DNA from: Helicobacter himalayensis
GTDB lineage: Bacteria > Campylobacterota > Campylobacteria > Campylobacterales > Helicobacteraceae
Length of the DNA: 64,000 bases
Direction: 5' to 3'
NCBI RefSeq assembly: GCF_001602095.1
Contig: NZ_CP014991.1
Coordinates: 806,001 to 870,000, forward strand
Numbering within the stretch: the stretch's first letter is position 1; each line of letters begins with the position of its first letter. Of this stretch, positions 9,242 through 17,830 are shown one piece after another. Under the pieces are notes generated by a model that saw nothing but the letters and a program-made list of their open reading frames with translations, did no database searches and had not been told where the DNA came from. The translations under genes and the position numbers were made by a program.

Positions 9242-10091
9242 TTATAATTTTTTGATTTTGCGTTTGATTGTGCGTGCAAGTGGGCGCAGTGGCTCAAGCA
9301 ACCCAATTAGCACAAAGAGTAGTTTGCTTGCCCCCCCCCCCAATTACGATTTTAAAGCTTTTAGAATCTGCTTTTTGCATTTTGATGTATGCTTCCACAT
9401 AGCCTGTGTTTTCTATCATTCCATCAAATCTCACGCCCATCGCGCGCGCAAAATATTTGAAAGTATAGCGATAGTGAAAATTTTTGGGCAAATGGCATTT
9501 AATCACGGGGTAAAAGCAATTGCCAATAAGCGCTTCACCACCAATTTTTACAGAATCTAGCATACCTTCAAAGCACTCCAGCACATTATCCACGTGCTCT
9601 AGCACATCAGTTGAAACAAGGCAGTCATAAGTATCTGTCTTAAGCTCGCTTACAAAATGGATATTTGAAAATTGCGCTATGCAATGCTTGCCGTATTCAC
9701 TAGGAAATGGCTCATAAATATCAATTTGTGAATCTGGGCAGGCTAGGGCAATTTCTTTTGCAAGTGTGCCAAACCCACCACCATAATCACAAATGCGTTT
9801 AAAACCCTTTTGCGCGATATAGCGTGCGATGGCTTTTCTAACGGATATTGACAGCTTATGAGATTCTACAAAAAGCCCATTGAGTAGCCATATCGGGTGC
9901 TTATAATACAGCGCGATTTTATCCCAATCTAGGTTTTTATTGTCGCAACCCATCTCGTCCCAAACTTTATCCATCAAATACCAAATTTGCTCCAAATCAT
10001 CGCTTATTGCAGGATTTTGAGAATCTAGCAGGGCTTGCACGCCCACGCGCTCATCGGGCGTTAGTGGTTTGTCTTGTAGGTTGATTGTCAT
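9242..10091 (-). CDS. Phase-variable class I SAM-dependent methyltransferase
   Basis: The first 250 residues are a Rossmann methyltransferase. Motif I is YGGGFGTLAKEIA near residue 100, followed by IDIYEPFP (motif II) and DVLEHVDNVLECFEGML with GGEALIG (Methyltransf_23-like). On the coding strand a G11 tract sits at the end of the gene. In the present state the frame continues as GGGGKQTTLCANWVA and stops at 9294. With G10 it would read ASKLLFVLIGLLEPL and run to a stop at 9242, adding a basic, helical-looking tail. G12 stops within 10 codons. The neighbours are glycan genes, so a sugar or lipid acceptor is likely but not shown. Coordinates give the longer, G10 form. Confidence 0.8.
9331..9341. 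repeat. C11 homopolymer (G11 on the coding strand) in the methyltransferase gene
   Basis: Eleven C bases on the plus strand near the 3' end of the methyltransferase gene. The reading frame after it decides between two different C-termini, as expected for slipped-strand phase variation. Confidence 0.95.
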
Positions 10092-10184
10092 TGCTTTTGT
10101 ATTCCTTACAATAGAAATTTATTTGTGCACAATTGTAGCAAATTTTCCCTCTATTAGCATAAAAAGCGACAAAGTCTGTTTTCG

Positions 10185-11781
10185 TCAAGGCACTTTGAAA
10201 ATATAGATTGCATTTGGCGCACCAAAGATATTGTTTGAGATTCTGTCATTGATATTTTGATATTTTTTATAAGACTCTGTTTGGAGGGTTAGGAACTTTA
10301 TTAATGCTTTCACATTGAAATTATAGAATCCAAAATATTGCGACTCATAAATGAGGGTGTAGCACTTTTTGAGATTTGCTATAAATGTATCATCAACATA
10401 TTCTCTGGTGTTAAAATCCAAATAGAGCAAATCCCCATTTTTTGGTGTATGAACCTCAAGGGAGTTGAAAATAGTATAGCTAGAAGTAGAATCTGCTATG
10501 CTAGATACTGATTGAGGATTGTCTTTGTTTGTCAAAAGGTCAAAATCTCTTGCACCAAAATGCAATAAAAATTTTTTCATAAAGTCATAAAACATCATTC
10601 CATCAGGATTGCGATTTTGTCCTAAGAGATAAATATTTGTGTGTGTTTGCTCTTTTGTATAATTTGCTAAAAATTTCATAGCGTTTGCATAATGCGGTGG
10701 GAAAAGCTTGGTATGTGTGTAAGTGCTAAGGCTTAGCGGGAGATTGATACATAAATGCAAGATTAACGCCAAAATAAAAGATATCTTTAAGCCTTTGCCT
10801 TGAAAGTTTTTCAAAAAATACAAAGCGCCTAAGAATCCCAAGCAATAGCAAGGCATAAAATAATACACACTAAAAAGCCCTAGCACAAAATAGCTTGCTC
10901 CTAAGCCAAGTGCGCTTAACACACAGGCATCATAGAGCGGGTAGAAAGTTTTTGTTTTCAAAAAATCCTTTATCCTCCACAGCAAGAGCAATGGTAAGAA
11001 AACAAAAATAAAAGGGTGATTTAAAAAGACATTTACAAACTCTTTTATGTAGGTGATGCCAGAGACTTTATGATTTGTCGTGTAGCTTTGGGTTATCTGT
11101 GGAAGTATGTAGAGGAGATAAAACAACACAAAGCCAAGAGAGGCAAGAATAAGCATTATGAGTAAAGCGGTTTGTCTTTTTGAGAGTTTTTGTTTTTGCA
11201 AAAGAGCAAGGAGCAAAAAAAGCCCACTAAAAGTAAAAATGGCTATAAAGTCTGTTTCTTTAAAAAAAAGGCTAAGAAATGCAAAGAGAAAGCAAAGCAT
11301 ATAAGTAGAATGTCTAGATTCTGTGCCGTTGCCAAATATATGCCAAATACACACCATAAAAAGAATCAAAAACAACATTTGATTGCGTTCAGGGAAGCAA
11401 ATCCCGCTTATAATTGTGATAAATCCAACATTCGCAAACACAATAAGGCACGCACCCAAGCTACCAAGCGGGCTAAAAAATCTGCTTGCAAGGTAATAAA
11501 GCGCACAAGCCATAATGCAAAACTCTAGCGCATTGAAAGCAAAATAGACAAGAGGTGATGAAGAAAATTGCATAAGGAGATTTAAATCCATAAATGCAAG
11601 AGGATAGAATCTCCCAGCCAAAGGATTGTAACCAGCAAAAATAGGCTTTTGTTGTAGGATATTAAAAAACATCCAAACATCATCTATTTGTAAGGGGTGA
11701 GATGGTTTAAGGGTTATTAATATCCCCCCCCCCTATTAGAAGCAAAAGTAATGCTAAGGGCATTTTTTGAGATAGTTTCAT
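10185..11781 (-). CDS. Phase-variable multi-spanning membrane protein, glycosyltransferase-like; currently OFF
   Basis: The long open frame at 10185-11672 encodes 495 residues with about ten hydrophobic segments and a short soluble tail, like polytopic C-type glycosyltransferases (GT39/ArnT-like), although no DxD-type motif is certain. The real start appears to be further upstream: ATG at 11781, behind GGAG, encodes MKLSQKMPLALLLLLIGGG and then meets a G10 tract. With ten G the frame stops after DINNP. With G9 it runs straight into ILITLKPSHPLQIDDVWMFF and the long frame, rebuilding a first membrane helix and an acidic loop typical of these enzymes. The internal ATG of the long frame has no ribosome site. 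I therefore read it as one gene of about 530 codons, switched off by one base. Confidence 0.75.
11724..11733. repeat. C10 homopolymer (G10 on the coding strand) in the membrane protein 5' end
   Basis: Ten C bases, located 16 codons after the probable start. A length divisible by three (for example nine) restores the frame; ten does not. Confidence 0.95.
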
Positions 11782-11806
11782 TGTTTCTCCTTTTTTAAAG
11801 TTATTT

Positions 11807-13303
11807 TTAAGAATCTAGCGTGTTTTCAATAACCTCAATCACTCTTTGTGATGTGATTTGGTTAATGTCAAGGCGACTTGGATTTTGCATATAGTTTGAG
11901 AGAAACGCATACGCGCATAGATTTTTGTCGATAATTGGGTGATAGATTCCATAGTATTTACCCCTTACCCTACAAGGGTAGGGGGTAAATCTATAGAGAT
12001 GATTGCCGTTAGACACGACATAAATACTTATGTCGTGTCTAAGCGTTGCGGCAAGATGCGCACATGAAGTCTCATTGCTCACTAGATGATTGCCGTTATA
12101 CACGACTCGCGCTAACGCGCAAAGAGTTGTTTTTCCGCAGAGATTAAAGGCGCGAAAACCTTTAGTTTGCTTTGTAGCGTCGCTTTGTGTGTTTAGCATA
12201 TTTGCTAGATTCTCACCATTTTGAGAATCCTCCTTTCCTCCGCAAATCACCACATGAAAACCTTTTGACAAGTGCCACAAACCAACTTCGTAAAATTTTT
12301 TTATATCCCATTTGCGCCAAGAAGCACTTGCTCCGATGAAAAGCACTACATAAGGCTTTGGAAGATTGAAGCACTCAAATTCTTGCAACGCGTAATCTCC
12401 AAGCTCCAGCGTGAGCGGTGGGAATATAGTTTTGCCTAAAAGCGCAGTTGCAAATTCGGCATTGCGCTCAAACTCAAACATAACACCTTCTTTGCACGAT
12501 GTCAGCAAAGTGTAGTTTTTGGCAAAACGCGCATAATCCTTTGCGTTGAGGTTGTTTAAATCACCTTTTGGGGCGTATTTTTGGCGCGCGCGTATTATTT
12601 TCGTAATCTTTTCACTTGTTTTATCGCGGCTAAAAATCGGATTAATCGCAGTTTCAAACTCTAAGTGCGCAATTTTATAGACGCTTTGAAAGCGATAGAG
12701 TGGATTGCGTGAAAAGCGCCTTATATCAAGTGGGATAAATTCCTCCAAATATTGCTTATCAAAACTTAGTGCAAGTTCGCTGTAAGCGGTATTCCCAATA
12801 AGCGTGATTTTGCCAAAACGCCCATAAAAGTAGGGCAAAAAATTACGAAATAGCAAATAATCCCCAATTGCGTCAGTGCGGAGAATAGCAAGCTTACGCT
12901 TTTGGTTTTTGGACTTTTTAAAAATTACTGAAAGCTTTGTGAGAATCTTAGCCAAGCAAAGCGCGGTAAAATCTAACATATCTTCACAGAGATTTTTAAT
13001 CGCCTTTAGAATCTGCTTTATGGGATTTGGGCTTTTAATATCGCTAAAGTAGGGGATTTGCACTTTTATGGCGGATTCTATCTGCGCGCTATCTGGCAAG
13101 TAGAGAAAATCAATATGTTCTATTTGTGCTTGCGTGGAATCTTGCAAGATTATATGAGCGTGCGGGGGTTTTGTGATTGTGTTTAAAAGATTTTTTGGAG
13201 CAAAAATTATGAAATCTTGCGTGCGATTTGCCTGCAAGGAGGTGAAAAGATTTTCTAAATCTTTCTTTTCACATATTTTTCCACATAGGATTCTAAGCGA
13301 CAT
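11807..13303 (-). CDS. Glycosyltransferase family 9 (heptosyltransferase-like) protein with N-terminal extension
   Basis: From residue about 137 the protein is GT9-like. LRTDAIGDYLL (141-151) is the LPS-heptosyltransferase N-terminal motif, LFIGASASWRKWD near 318 is the donor-side start of the second Rossmann domain, and SNETSCAHLAA near 411 is the conserved C-terminal motif. The first 130 residues are an extra domain I do not recognise. GT9 enzymes add heptose or other sugars to LPS/LOS from NDP or ADP donors at the inner membrane. The 3' third holds two strong hairpins and a 23-nt direct repeat encoding NGNHL twice. It overlaps the preceding GT4 gene by 11 nt, so the two are probably co-transcribed. 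Substrate unknown. Confidence 0.82.
   Translation of the reverse strand: MSLRILCGKICEKKDLENLFTSLQANRTQDFIIFAPKNLLNTITKPPHAHIILQDSTQAQIEHIDFLYLPDSAQIESAIKVQIPYFSDIKSPNPIKQILKAIKNLCEDMLDFTALCLAKILTKLSVIFKKSKNQKRKLAILRTDAIGDYLLFRNFLPYFYGRFGKITLIGNTAYSELALSFDKQYLEEFIPLDIRRFSRNPLYRFQSVYKIAHLEFETAINPIFSRDKTSEKITKIIRARQKYAPKGDLNNLNAKDYARFAKNYTLLTSCKEGVMFEFERNAEFATALLGKTIFPPLTLELGDYALQEFECFNLPKPYVVLFIGASASWRKWDIKKFYEVGLWHLSKGFHVVICGGKEDSQNGENLANMLNTQSDATKQTKGFRAFNLCGKTTLCALARVVYNGNHLVSNETSCAHLAATLRHDISIYVVSNGNHLYRFTPYPCRVRGKYYGIYHPIIDKNLCAYAFLSNYMQNPSRLDINQITSQRVIEVIENTLDS
11956..11990. repeat. Intragenic inverted repeat, 16-bp arms with a 3-nt loop
   Basis: The left arm ATTTACCCCTTACCCT and the right arm AGGGTAGGGGGTAAAT pair at 15 of 16 positions around ACA. 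It encodes the segment around TPYPCRVRGKY of the GT9 protein. Confidence 0.85.
11997..12106. repeat. 23-nt direct repeat pair (11997-12019 and 12084-12106)
   Basis: AGATGATTGCCGTTA, one variable base, then ACACGAC occurs twice, 87 nt apart (a multiple of three), in the same reading frame. Each copy encodes VV(S/Y)NGNHL in the GT9 protein. Only one mismatch is present. Confidence 0.85.
12009..12042. repeat. Intragenic perfect inverted repeat, 15-bp arms with a 4-nt loop
   Basis: TTAGACACGACATAA is followed by ATAC and by its exact complement. It lies inside the GT9 coding sequence and encodes RHDISIYVVSN. One arm overlaps a 23-nt direct repeat. Confidence 0.9.
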
Positions 13304-15428
13304 AGGATTTATCCGAGTATCTCCCTAATACGGGGAAATATGAGTGTGAATAATGTGAAAAATTTTGCGTAAAAATATGTGAAAAGTTGGCGACTTCTTG
13401 CTTTTTAGGGTTAGAAATAGAATTGGTAGTTTGAAATTTTAAAAGAAGTATAGAGTGTAAAAAATTATCAATACAGCAGGAAGTAAGGCAAAGAATTACA
13501 TCATATTGCCCCCCCCCCTCAATGGCTTCAAGGCCTAGAATCTGCGCGTATTGATTTATATATTTTTGCGCGATATTTGCTGCATTGAAATTATCTAGCA
13601 CCTTTTTTCGTGCGTTTTGGGAGAGTTTAGAATAATGTTTAGATTCTAAAACCCAAGAAATGCCTTGCGCTAAACCCTCTATATTGCTTGCTAGATAGCC
13701 ATTTTGCTTGTGGCTTATCATATCGCCATTTCCGCCTATATCAAACGCCACCACAGGCGTGCCACAAGCAAGAGATTCCATAATGGCGTTGCTTAGATTT
13801 TCAGCTAAACTCGGTGTTACAAAGACACTTGCGGCGTTGTAGATGAGCCTTAGGCTTTCATCATCATATTTCATTCCTAGGAAATGCGTTTTGATACCAG
13901 CGATTTGCTCCCCAGAGCTTGAGCCAAAGACGAGAAGTTCGAAAGTTTGCTTAGGGTTTTTCTCACGCAAAATTTTTAAGGCTTGTATAAGTTCACTGTA
14001 ACCTTTGCGACTAATATTTGTCCCAGAAATCGCACCAAAGGCAATGTAGTGTGTAGAATCTGCGGAGAGAAAATCAAAAAGATGAGATTTTGAAAGTTGT
14101 TTGGTTAGTGTAAGAGAATCTGCAGAATCTTGGGTGAAAATGCGGACAAAGGATTCTAAGAATCTATGCTGCCATTGCCCCCCCCCCTCATTGGCTTCAA
14201 AGCCTTGCGCTAGATTCTGGTATGCACGCAAATACTGCTTCGCAACGAGCTTAGAATCAAAACTTTGCGTAGCTTTCGCGCGTGCATTTGGACTTAGAGT
14301 TTTGGCATTTTCTAGCACATAGAGTATGCCTCGTGCCAAATCAGTCTCATCATAAGGCTTAGCGAGGTAGCCATTTATCTTGTGGTCGATAATATCTTTC
14401 AAGCCGCTTGTATCAAAGGCAACCGCTGGCGTGCCACAAGCAAGAGATTCTAGTGCCACTTGTCCAAAAGATTCCACTAGGCTTGGCATCACAACAACAT
14501 CTGAAAGACTATACACTATCCTTAGTGCAATATCATCACTCAAATGCCCTAGATAAAGCGTTTCTATCCCCTCGATACTTTCCCCATTGCTTGCGCCAAA
14601 GACGATTAGGCGCATATTGATTTTATTTTTGAGAATCTTTAGCGCGCCTTTTAGTTGTGGATAGCCTTTTCTGTCTATACTTGTGGCTTGTATCGCGCCA
14701 AAAGTGATGATTTTTTTCTCGCTATCTAATCCGAGCAAATCTCTTGCGATTGTTTTTGAGATAGGTTTGTAAATATTTGTGTCGATGGGATTTGGAAGGT
14801 TGATAATTGGTTTATTCCCTAAAAGCAAGGATTCTTTAGCGCAATTAGCTATCCAGCGACTAAGTCCATTAATGGTGAGATTAAGTTTTGGGTAGGTTTT
14901 TTCTTTTACCCTAAAAGTCCAAAAGCTAAGATCAAAAATATGCCTAGAATTTAAGAGTGGGCATTTTTTACAATGAACGCCAACCCCTATACAGGCGGCT
15001 GCCACGTAGTGGCAGCCGCCTGTATAGGGGTTGGCGTCATGTAGGCTCCAAAGCATTGGCATATCAAGTGCTTCTAGGTCCTTAAAATTTAAAAATCCCC
15101 CTGCAATCCAATGTAAATGCAAGATGTCAGGTTTTAGCTCTTTAATAGCTTTTATAAGGGCTTTATTAGACAATCCATTAGGGGAGAATACATCTTTTTG
15201 CCTTTGAGGATAAAAAGCTAAGGGAAGCTGTGAGAGCGCAGGGCGAATCTTTTCCATTAGCTTTTGTGGTTTTGTCTTTGCAAGACGCAAGACACTTGGC
15301 AAGTCAGAAGTTTTTTCTTGCGTCAGCACAAGAGAATCTACATTTTGATTTAGCAATGCTTTGTGTAAGCGTAGCATTGCTCTGCCAGCCCCACCAGAAT
15401 CCGAAGTACAAAGATGCAAGATTCTCAA
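13293..15428 (-). CDS. Two-module GT4 glycosyltransferase joined through phase-variable G tracts
   Basis: Residues 1-413 are a full family-4 transferase. An N-terminal acceptor domain (LHLCTSDSGGAGRAM, ILHLHWIAGG, then HDANPYTGGCHY with the following C-x6-C-x2-C) leads to a donor domain with FGA, KGY and ESFGQVALESLACGTPAVAF. A G10 tract (EGGG, near 414) then leads in frame to a linker of about 45 residues. A second donor-type Rossmann module at about 459-636 (FGAISGTNISRKGY, MESLACGTPVVAFDIGGNG) is clearly homologous to the first donor domain but has no acceptor domain of its own. It ends at another G10 tract, followed by a 72-residue tail with no recognisable domain. Changing either tract by one base stops translation within about ten codons, so the product could be one module, two modules, or two modules plus tail. 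The role is probably LOS or O-chain assembly at the cytoplasmic face. Confidence 0.85.
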   Translation of the reverse strand: MRILHLCTSDSGGAGRAMLRLHKALLNQNVDSLVLTQEKTSDLPSVLRLAKTKPQKLMEKIRPALSQLPLAFYPQRQKDVFSPNGLSNKALIKAIKELKPDILHLHWIAGGFLNFKDLEALDMPMLWSLHDANPYTGGCHYVAAACIGVGVHCKKCPLLNSRHIFDLSFWTFRVKEKTYPKLNLTINGLSRWIANCAKESLLLGNKPIINLPNPIDTNIYKPISKTIARDLLGLDSEKKIITFGAIQATSIDRKGYPQLKGALKILKNKINMRLIVFGASNGESIEGIETLYLGHLSDDIALRIVYSLSDVVVMPSLVESFGQVALESLACGTPAVAFDTSGLKDIIDHKINGYLAKPYDETDLARGILYVLENAKTLSPNARAKATQSFDSKLVAKQYLRAYQNLAQGFEANEGGGQWQHRFLESFVRIFTQDSADSLTLTKQLSKSHLFDFLSADSTHYIAFGAISGTNISRKGYSELIQALKILREKNPKQTFELLVFGSSSGEQIAGIKTHFLGMKYDDESLRLIYNAASVFVTPSLAENLSNAIMESLACGTPVVAFDIGGNGDMISHKQNGYLASNIEGLAQGISWVLESKHYSKLSQNARKKVLDNFNAANIAQKYINQYAQILGLEAIEGGGQYDVILCLTSCCIDNFLHSILLLKFQTTNSISNPKKQEVANFSHIFTQNFSHYSHSYFPVLGRYSDKSYVA
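13509..13518. repeat. C10 homopolymer (G10 coding), second tract of the GT4 gene
   Basis: Ten C bases at about codon 637. G9 or G11 would end the protein after GGGNMM or GGGAI, removing a 72-residue tail. Confidence 0.95.
14178..14187. repeat. C10 homopolymer (G10 coding), first tract of the GT4 gene
   Basis: Ten C bases at about codon 414, at the end of the first GT4 module. G9 or G11 stops translation after GGGNGSIDS or GGGAMAA, which releases a single-module enzyme. Confidence 0.95.
14977..15037. repeat. Intragenic perfect palindrome, 29-bp arms with a 3-nt loop
   Basis: The 29 bases at 14977-15005 are the exact reverse complement of 15009-15037, with GTA between them. The arms are GC-richer than the surroundings. 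The palindrome encodes the conserved ANPYTGGCHY region and the next ten residues of the GT4 acceptor domain, in frame and with nearly normal cysteine spacing. Confidence 0.95.
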
Positions 15429-15541
15429 AAAATCCCCCTAAAAAATTGTGATTTCACACCCATAAACCTAAAAATAAGCGCACAAAAAACGAGGTGGCAT
15501 TCTAGCTTAAGCTTTTTGGCTTTTAGCTTAAAGCTGGCTTT

Positions 15542-16852
15542 TTAAAGCGTCATTTTATACATAACACTAAAGATTGTCAGTAAGCCCGTGATAAGCAAAA
15601 ATATATCCACCCATACATTGCGATAGCATTTCAGCGCATTCACGCTATACAAGCCAACAAGTGGCATTATAAAAAGAATTGTCGCGATAATAGGACCGCC
15701 TAAGCTCTCTATGAAATCCAAAATGCTTGGATTAAGATACGCGACAACAATAAGCGTGCTATACATAAAAATTGTCGTAAAAATATGTGTGGTTTTTGTG
15801 TTTGGTGCTTGTTTGCCTCTTAGTTCAAAGCTTTTGCGCACGATACCATTTAACCCTTCACTCGCGCCAAAATAATGTCCAAAAAATGACGAAGTAATCG
15901 CTAAAAACGCAACCAAAGGCGCACCATAGCCCACCAAAGGCGCATCGACTTGAAACTTATTTGCAAAATAAGAAAGTATAGGGAGATTTGCCTCTCTTGC
16001 AAGCACGAAATCTTGAGAATCTAGGCATAAAATACACGAAAATACAAAAAACATTACAAATACTAGCAGCATAAGAGAAGTATTAAAAAGAATCTGATTG
16101 CTTTTAAATTCCGCGTGGCTTTTGTATCTGCGCTTAAGACTTAGGGTGAAAGTTGAGATTGCCGGTGAGTGGTTGAATGAAAAAACAAGCACAGGCAAAG
16201 TCAGCCACACAACGCTAACAAACTCGCTTAGTGGTGGGACTTGCTTGAGGCTTTCAAAATTCCAATAGGGAATAAGGTAAATTGAAAAAGCAAAAAGCAC
16301 AAAACAAAGCGGATACACAAGAATCGTGCAAATTTTTGTGATGGTTTCTTCTTTGAGCAACATAATAGCCATAAGCGCGCTAACTAACACAAAGGCTAAG
16401 AATGCGCGTGCTATTGGCAAAAGTTGGCGCACTTCCTCGCCTTGCGAGTTTTTTACCACTTCAAAAAAGCCTTCAATTCCCAATTGATTGACAAAAAAGC
16501 TCCCAAAAGTGTTGGTAATCCCAACGCCATACACCAAGCAAATGGGATAAATTGCAAAAAAGTAGAGCAGAGTGATAAAAAAGCCCGCCTTACACCCCCA
16601 ATATTCCTCAACTGCGTGCGTGATGTCTTTGTCGCTTCCGCTTGCTTTTAAGACAAAGAATGAAAGTCCGCGATGAGAAAGCCACACCATAGGGAATATC
16701 AAAAGCATCATCACAATGACAGGATAAAAGCCCCCAGTGCCCGCGCGAATGGGTAACATAAGGATTCCAGCACCTACGGCTGTGCCAAAAAGTGAAAGCG
16801 CCCAACGCAAATCAAAGGCGCTAAACTTTTGAAAATCTCTAGATTCTTTCAT
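15542..16852 (-). CDS. sdaC: HAAAP-family serine/threonine transporter
   Basis: A 436-residue polytopic protein with about eleven membrane segments. It starts with the family signature FGTAVGAGILMLPIRAG (about 23-39), the unwound first helix typical of APC-fold amino-acid carriers. The HAAAP family includes SdaC (serine:H+ symport), TdcC and Mtr; the Helicobacter member is normally annotated sdaC. No sdaA is adjacent. It is a single gene, upstream of the glycan block on the same strand, with 113 bp of AT-rich sequence separating them. Substrate is inferred from family. Confidence 0.8.
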   Translation of the reverse strand: MKESRDFQKFSAFDLRWALSLFGTAVGAGILMLPIRAGTGGFYPVIVMMLLIFPMVWLSHRGLSFFVLKASGSDKDITHAVEEYWGCKAGFFITLLYFFAIYPICLVYGVGITNTFGSFFVNQLGIEGFFEVVKNSQGEEVRQLLPIARAFLAFVLVSALMAIMLLKEETITKICTILVYPLCFVLFAFSIYLIPYWNFESLKQVPPLSEFVSVVWLTLPVLVFSFNHSPAISTFTLSLKRRYKSHAEFKSNQILFNTSLMLLVFVMFFVFSCILCLDSQDFVLAREANLPILSYFANKFQVDAPLVGYGAPLVAFLAITSSFFGHYFGASEGLNGIVRKSFELRGKQAPNTKTTHIFTTIFMYSTLIVVAYLNPSILDFIESLGGPIIATILFIMPLVGLYSVNALKCYRNVWVDIFLLITGLLTIFSVMYKMTL

Positions 16853-17085
16853 AGTGTTTTCCTTAAAGGTTGCTTATTTGAAACATCACATTTTAGCACA
16901 AGAGAGGCATTTAACTGCTAAACTCTAGCATTTGGTTAGACAAAATATTGTAGAATTCCCGCCCTTGAAAAACCTAAGAAAATCTAAGAACTTGCAAGCG
17001 AGGGATTGTGTTTTTAAAAATAAATCCCGCCAAGCTTAGAATCTTGAATATAACTTTAATTTTTTTTGCTTTTTGGAGAAATGTT

Positions 17086-17817
17086 TTGCCTAAATTGTTT
17101 GTAAAAATTTTAATATTTTGCGTATGTGTGTGCGTATTGCAAGCAAATCAGGCGGAAAAGCTAGATTATTCAAAGCTTAAAATTGCGGAATCTAAGCCGA
17201 GTTTTGATTATGTGTTTTTAAGCGGTGGAGTTATCTTGGCTGGGAGCATTGGTGGCGCGTTGGTGCTTTATATGCTTCCAGAGAATGTTACAAATTGGGA
17301 AAAAAGCGAGATTATCAATCTTGGCTCAAACTGGGTACATAAAGTTTCGCGTTCGCCTGTGGCGGATAGAGATGATTGGGTGCTTAATTGGGTAACACAC
17401 CCTTATTGGGGTGCAGTGTATTATATGCAACCACGCAGGGTGGGCTTTGGCTGGTTTGAATCTGCGCTTTTTTCTTTCGCTGCAAGTGCGATTTTTTGGG
17501 AATATGGAATCGAGGCTTTCGCAGAAAAGCCTAGTTGGCAGGATTTGGTCGTCACGCCTGCATTTGGTTCGTTTTTGGGTGAGACGTTTTATCAAGCAAG
17601 CAAAGCAATAGAATCTAACAATCGAGAGCTTTTTGGCTCGCGTTCAGTTGGGGAATTTGTGCTTATCGTGCTTGATCCTGTGGGTGCGCTCATTGAGCTA
17701 ACAAAGCTTGATAAGCGTTTTGGTATCACAAAAAGTAATACCTACATAAATCTTGCGCCTACCTCTAGTCGCTTTGGCGGAAGTGGCGTAATGCTAAGTT
17801 TTTATCATCATTGGTAA
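17086..17817 (+). CDS. DUF3943-like envelope protein
   Basis: Function unknown. The protein starts with a hydrophobic leader (LPKLFVKILIFCVCVCVLQA), followed by a mature part with NWVTHPYWGAVYYMQPRR and GFGWFESALFSFAASAIFWEYGIEAFAEKPS, the pattern of the DUF3943 family, and a C-terminal LDPVGALIE stretch. A signal peptide and an envelope location are likely. I chose TTG at 17086 as start because GGAG sits 7 nt upstream and it gives a clean signal peptide. The alternative GTG at 17008 has a cramped ribosome site and adds a second hydrophobic stretch over promoter-like sequence (TATAAC near 17050). The ribA start follows 13 nt after the stop. Confidence 0.65.
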   Translation: MPKLFVKILIFCVCVCVLQANQAEKLDYSKLKIAESKPSFDYVFLSGGVILAGSIGGALVLYMLPENVTNWEKSEIINLGSNWVHKVSRSPVADRDDWVLNWVTHPYWGAVYYMQPRRVGFGWFESALFSFAASAIFWEYGIEAFAEKPSWQDLVVTPAFGSFLGETFYQASKAIESNNRELFGSRSVGEFVLIVLDPVGALIELTKLDKRFGITKSNTYINLAPTSSRFGGSGVMLSFYHHW

Positions 17818-17830
17818 GGAGATTTTTAAG

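Noticed and set aside
15429-15541. AGCTT-rich inverted repeats after sdaC as a terminator
   Set aside because: Arms are imperfect and no T-run follows on the minus strand.
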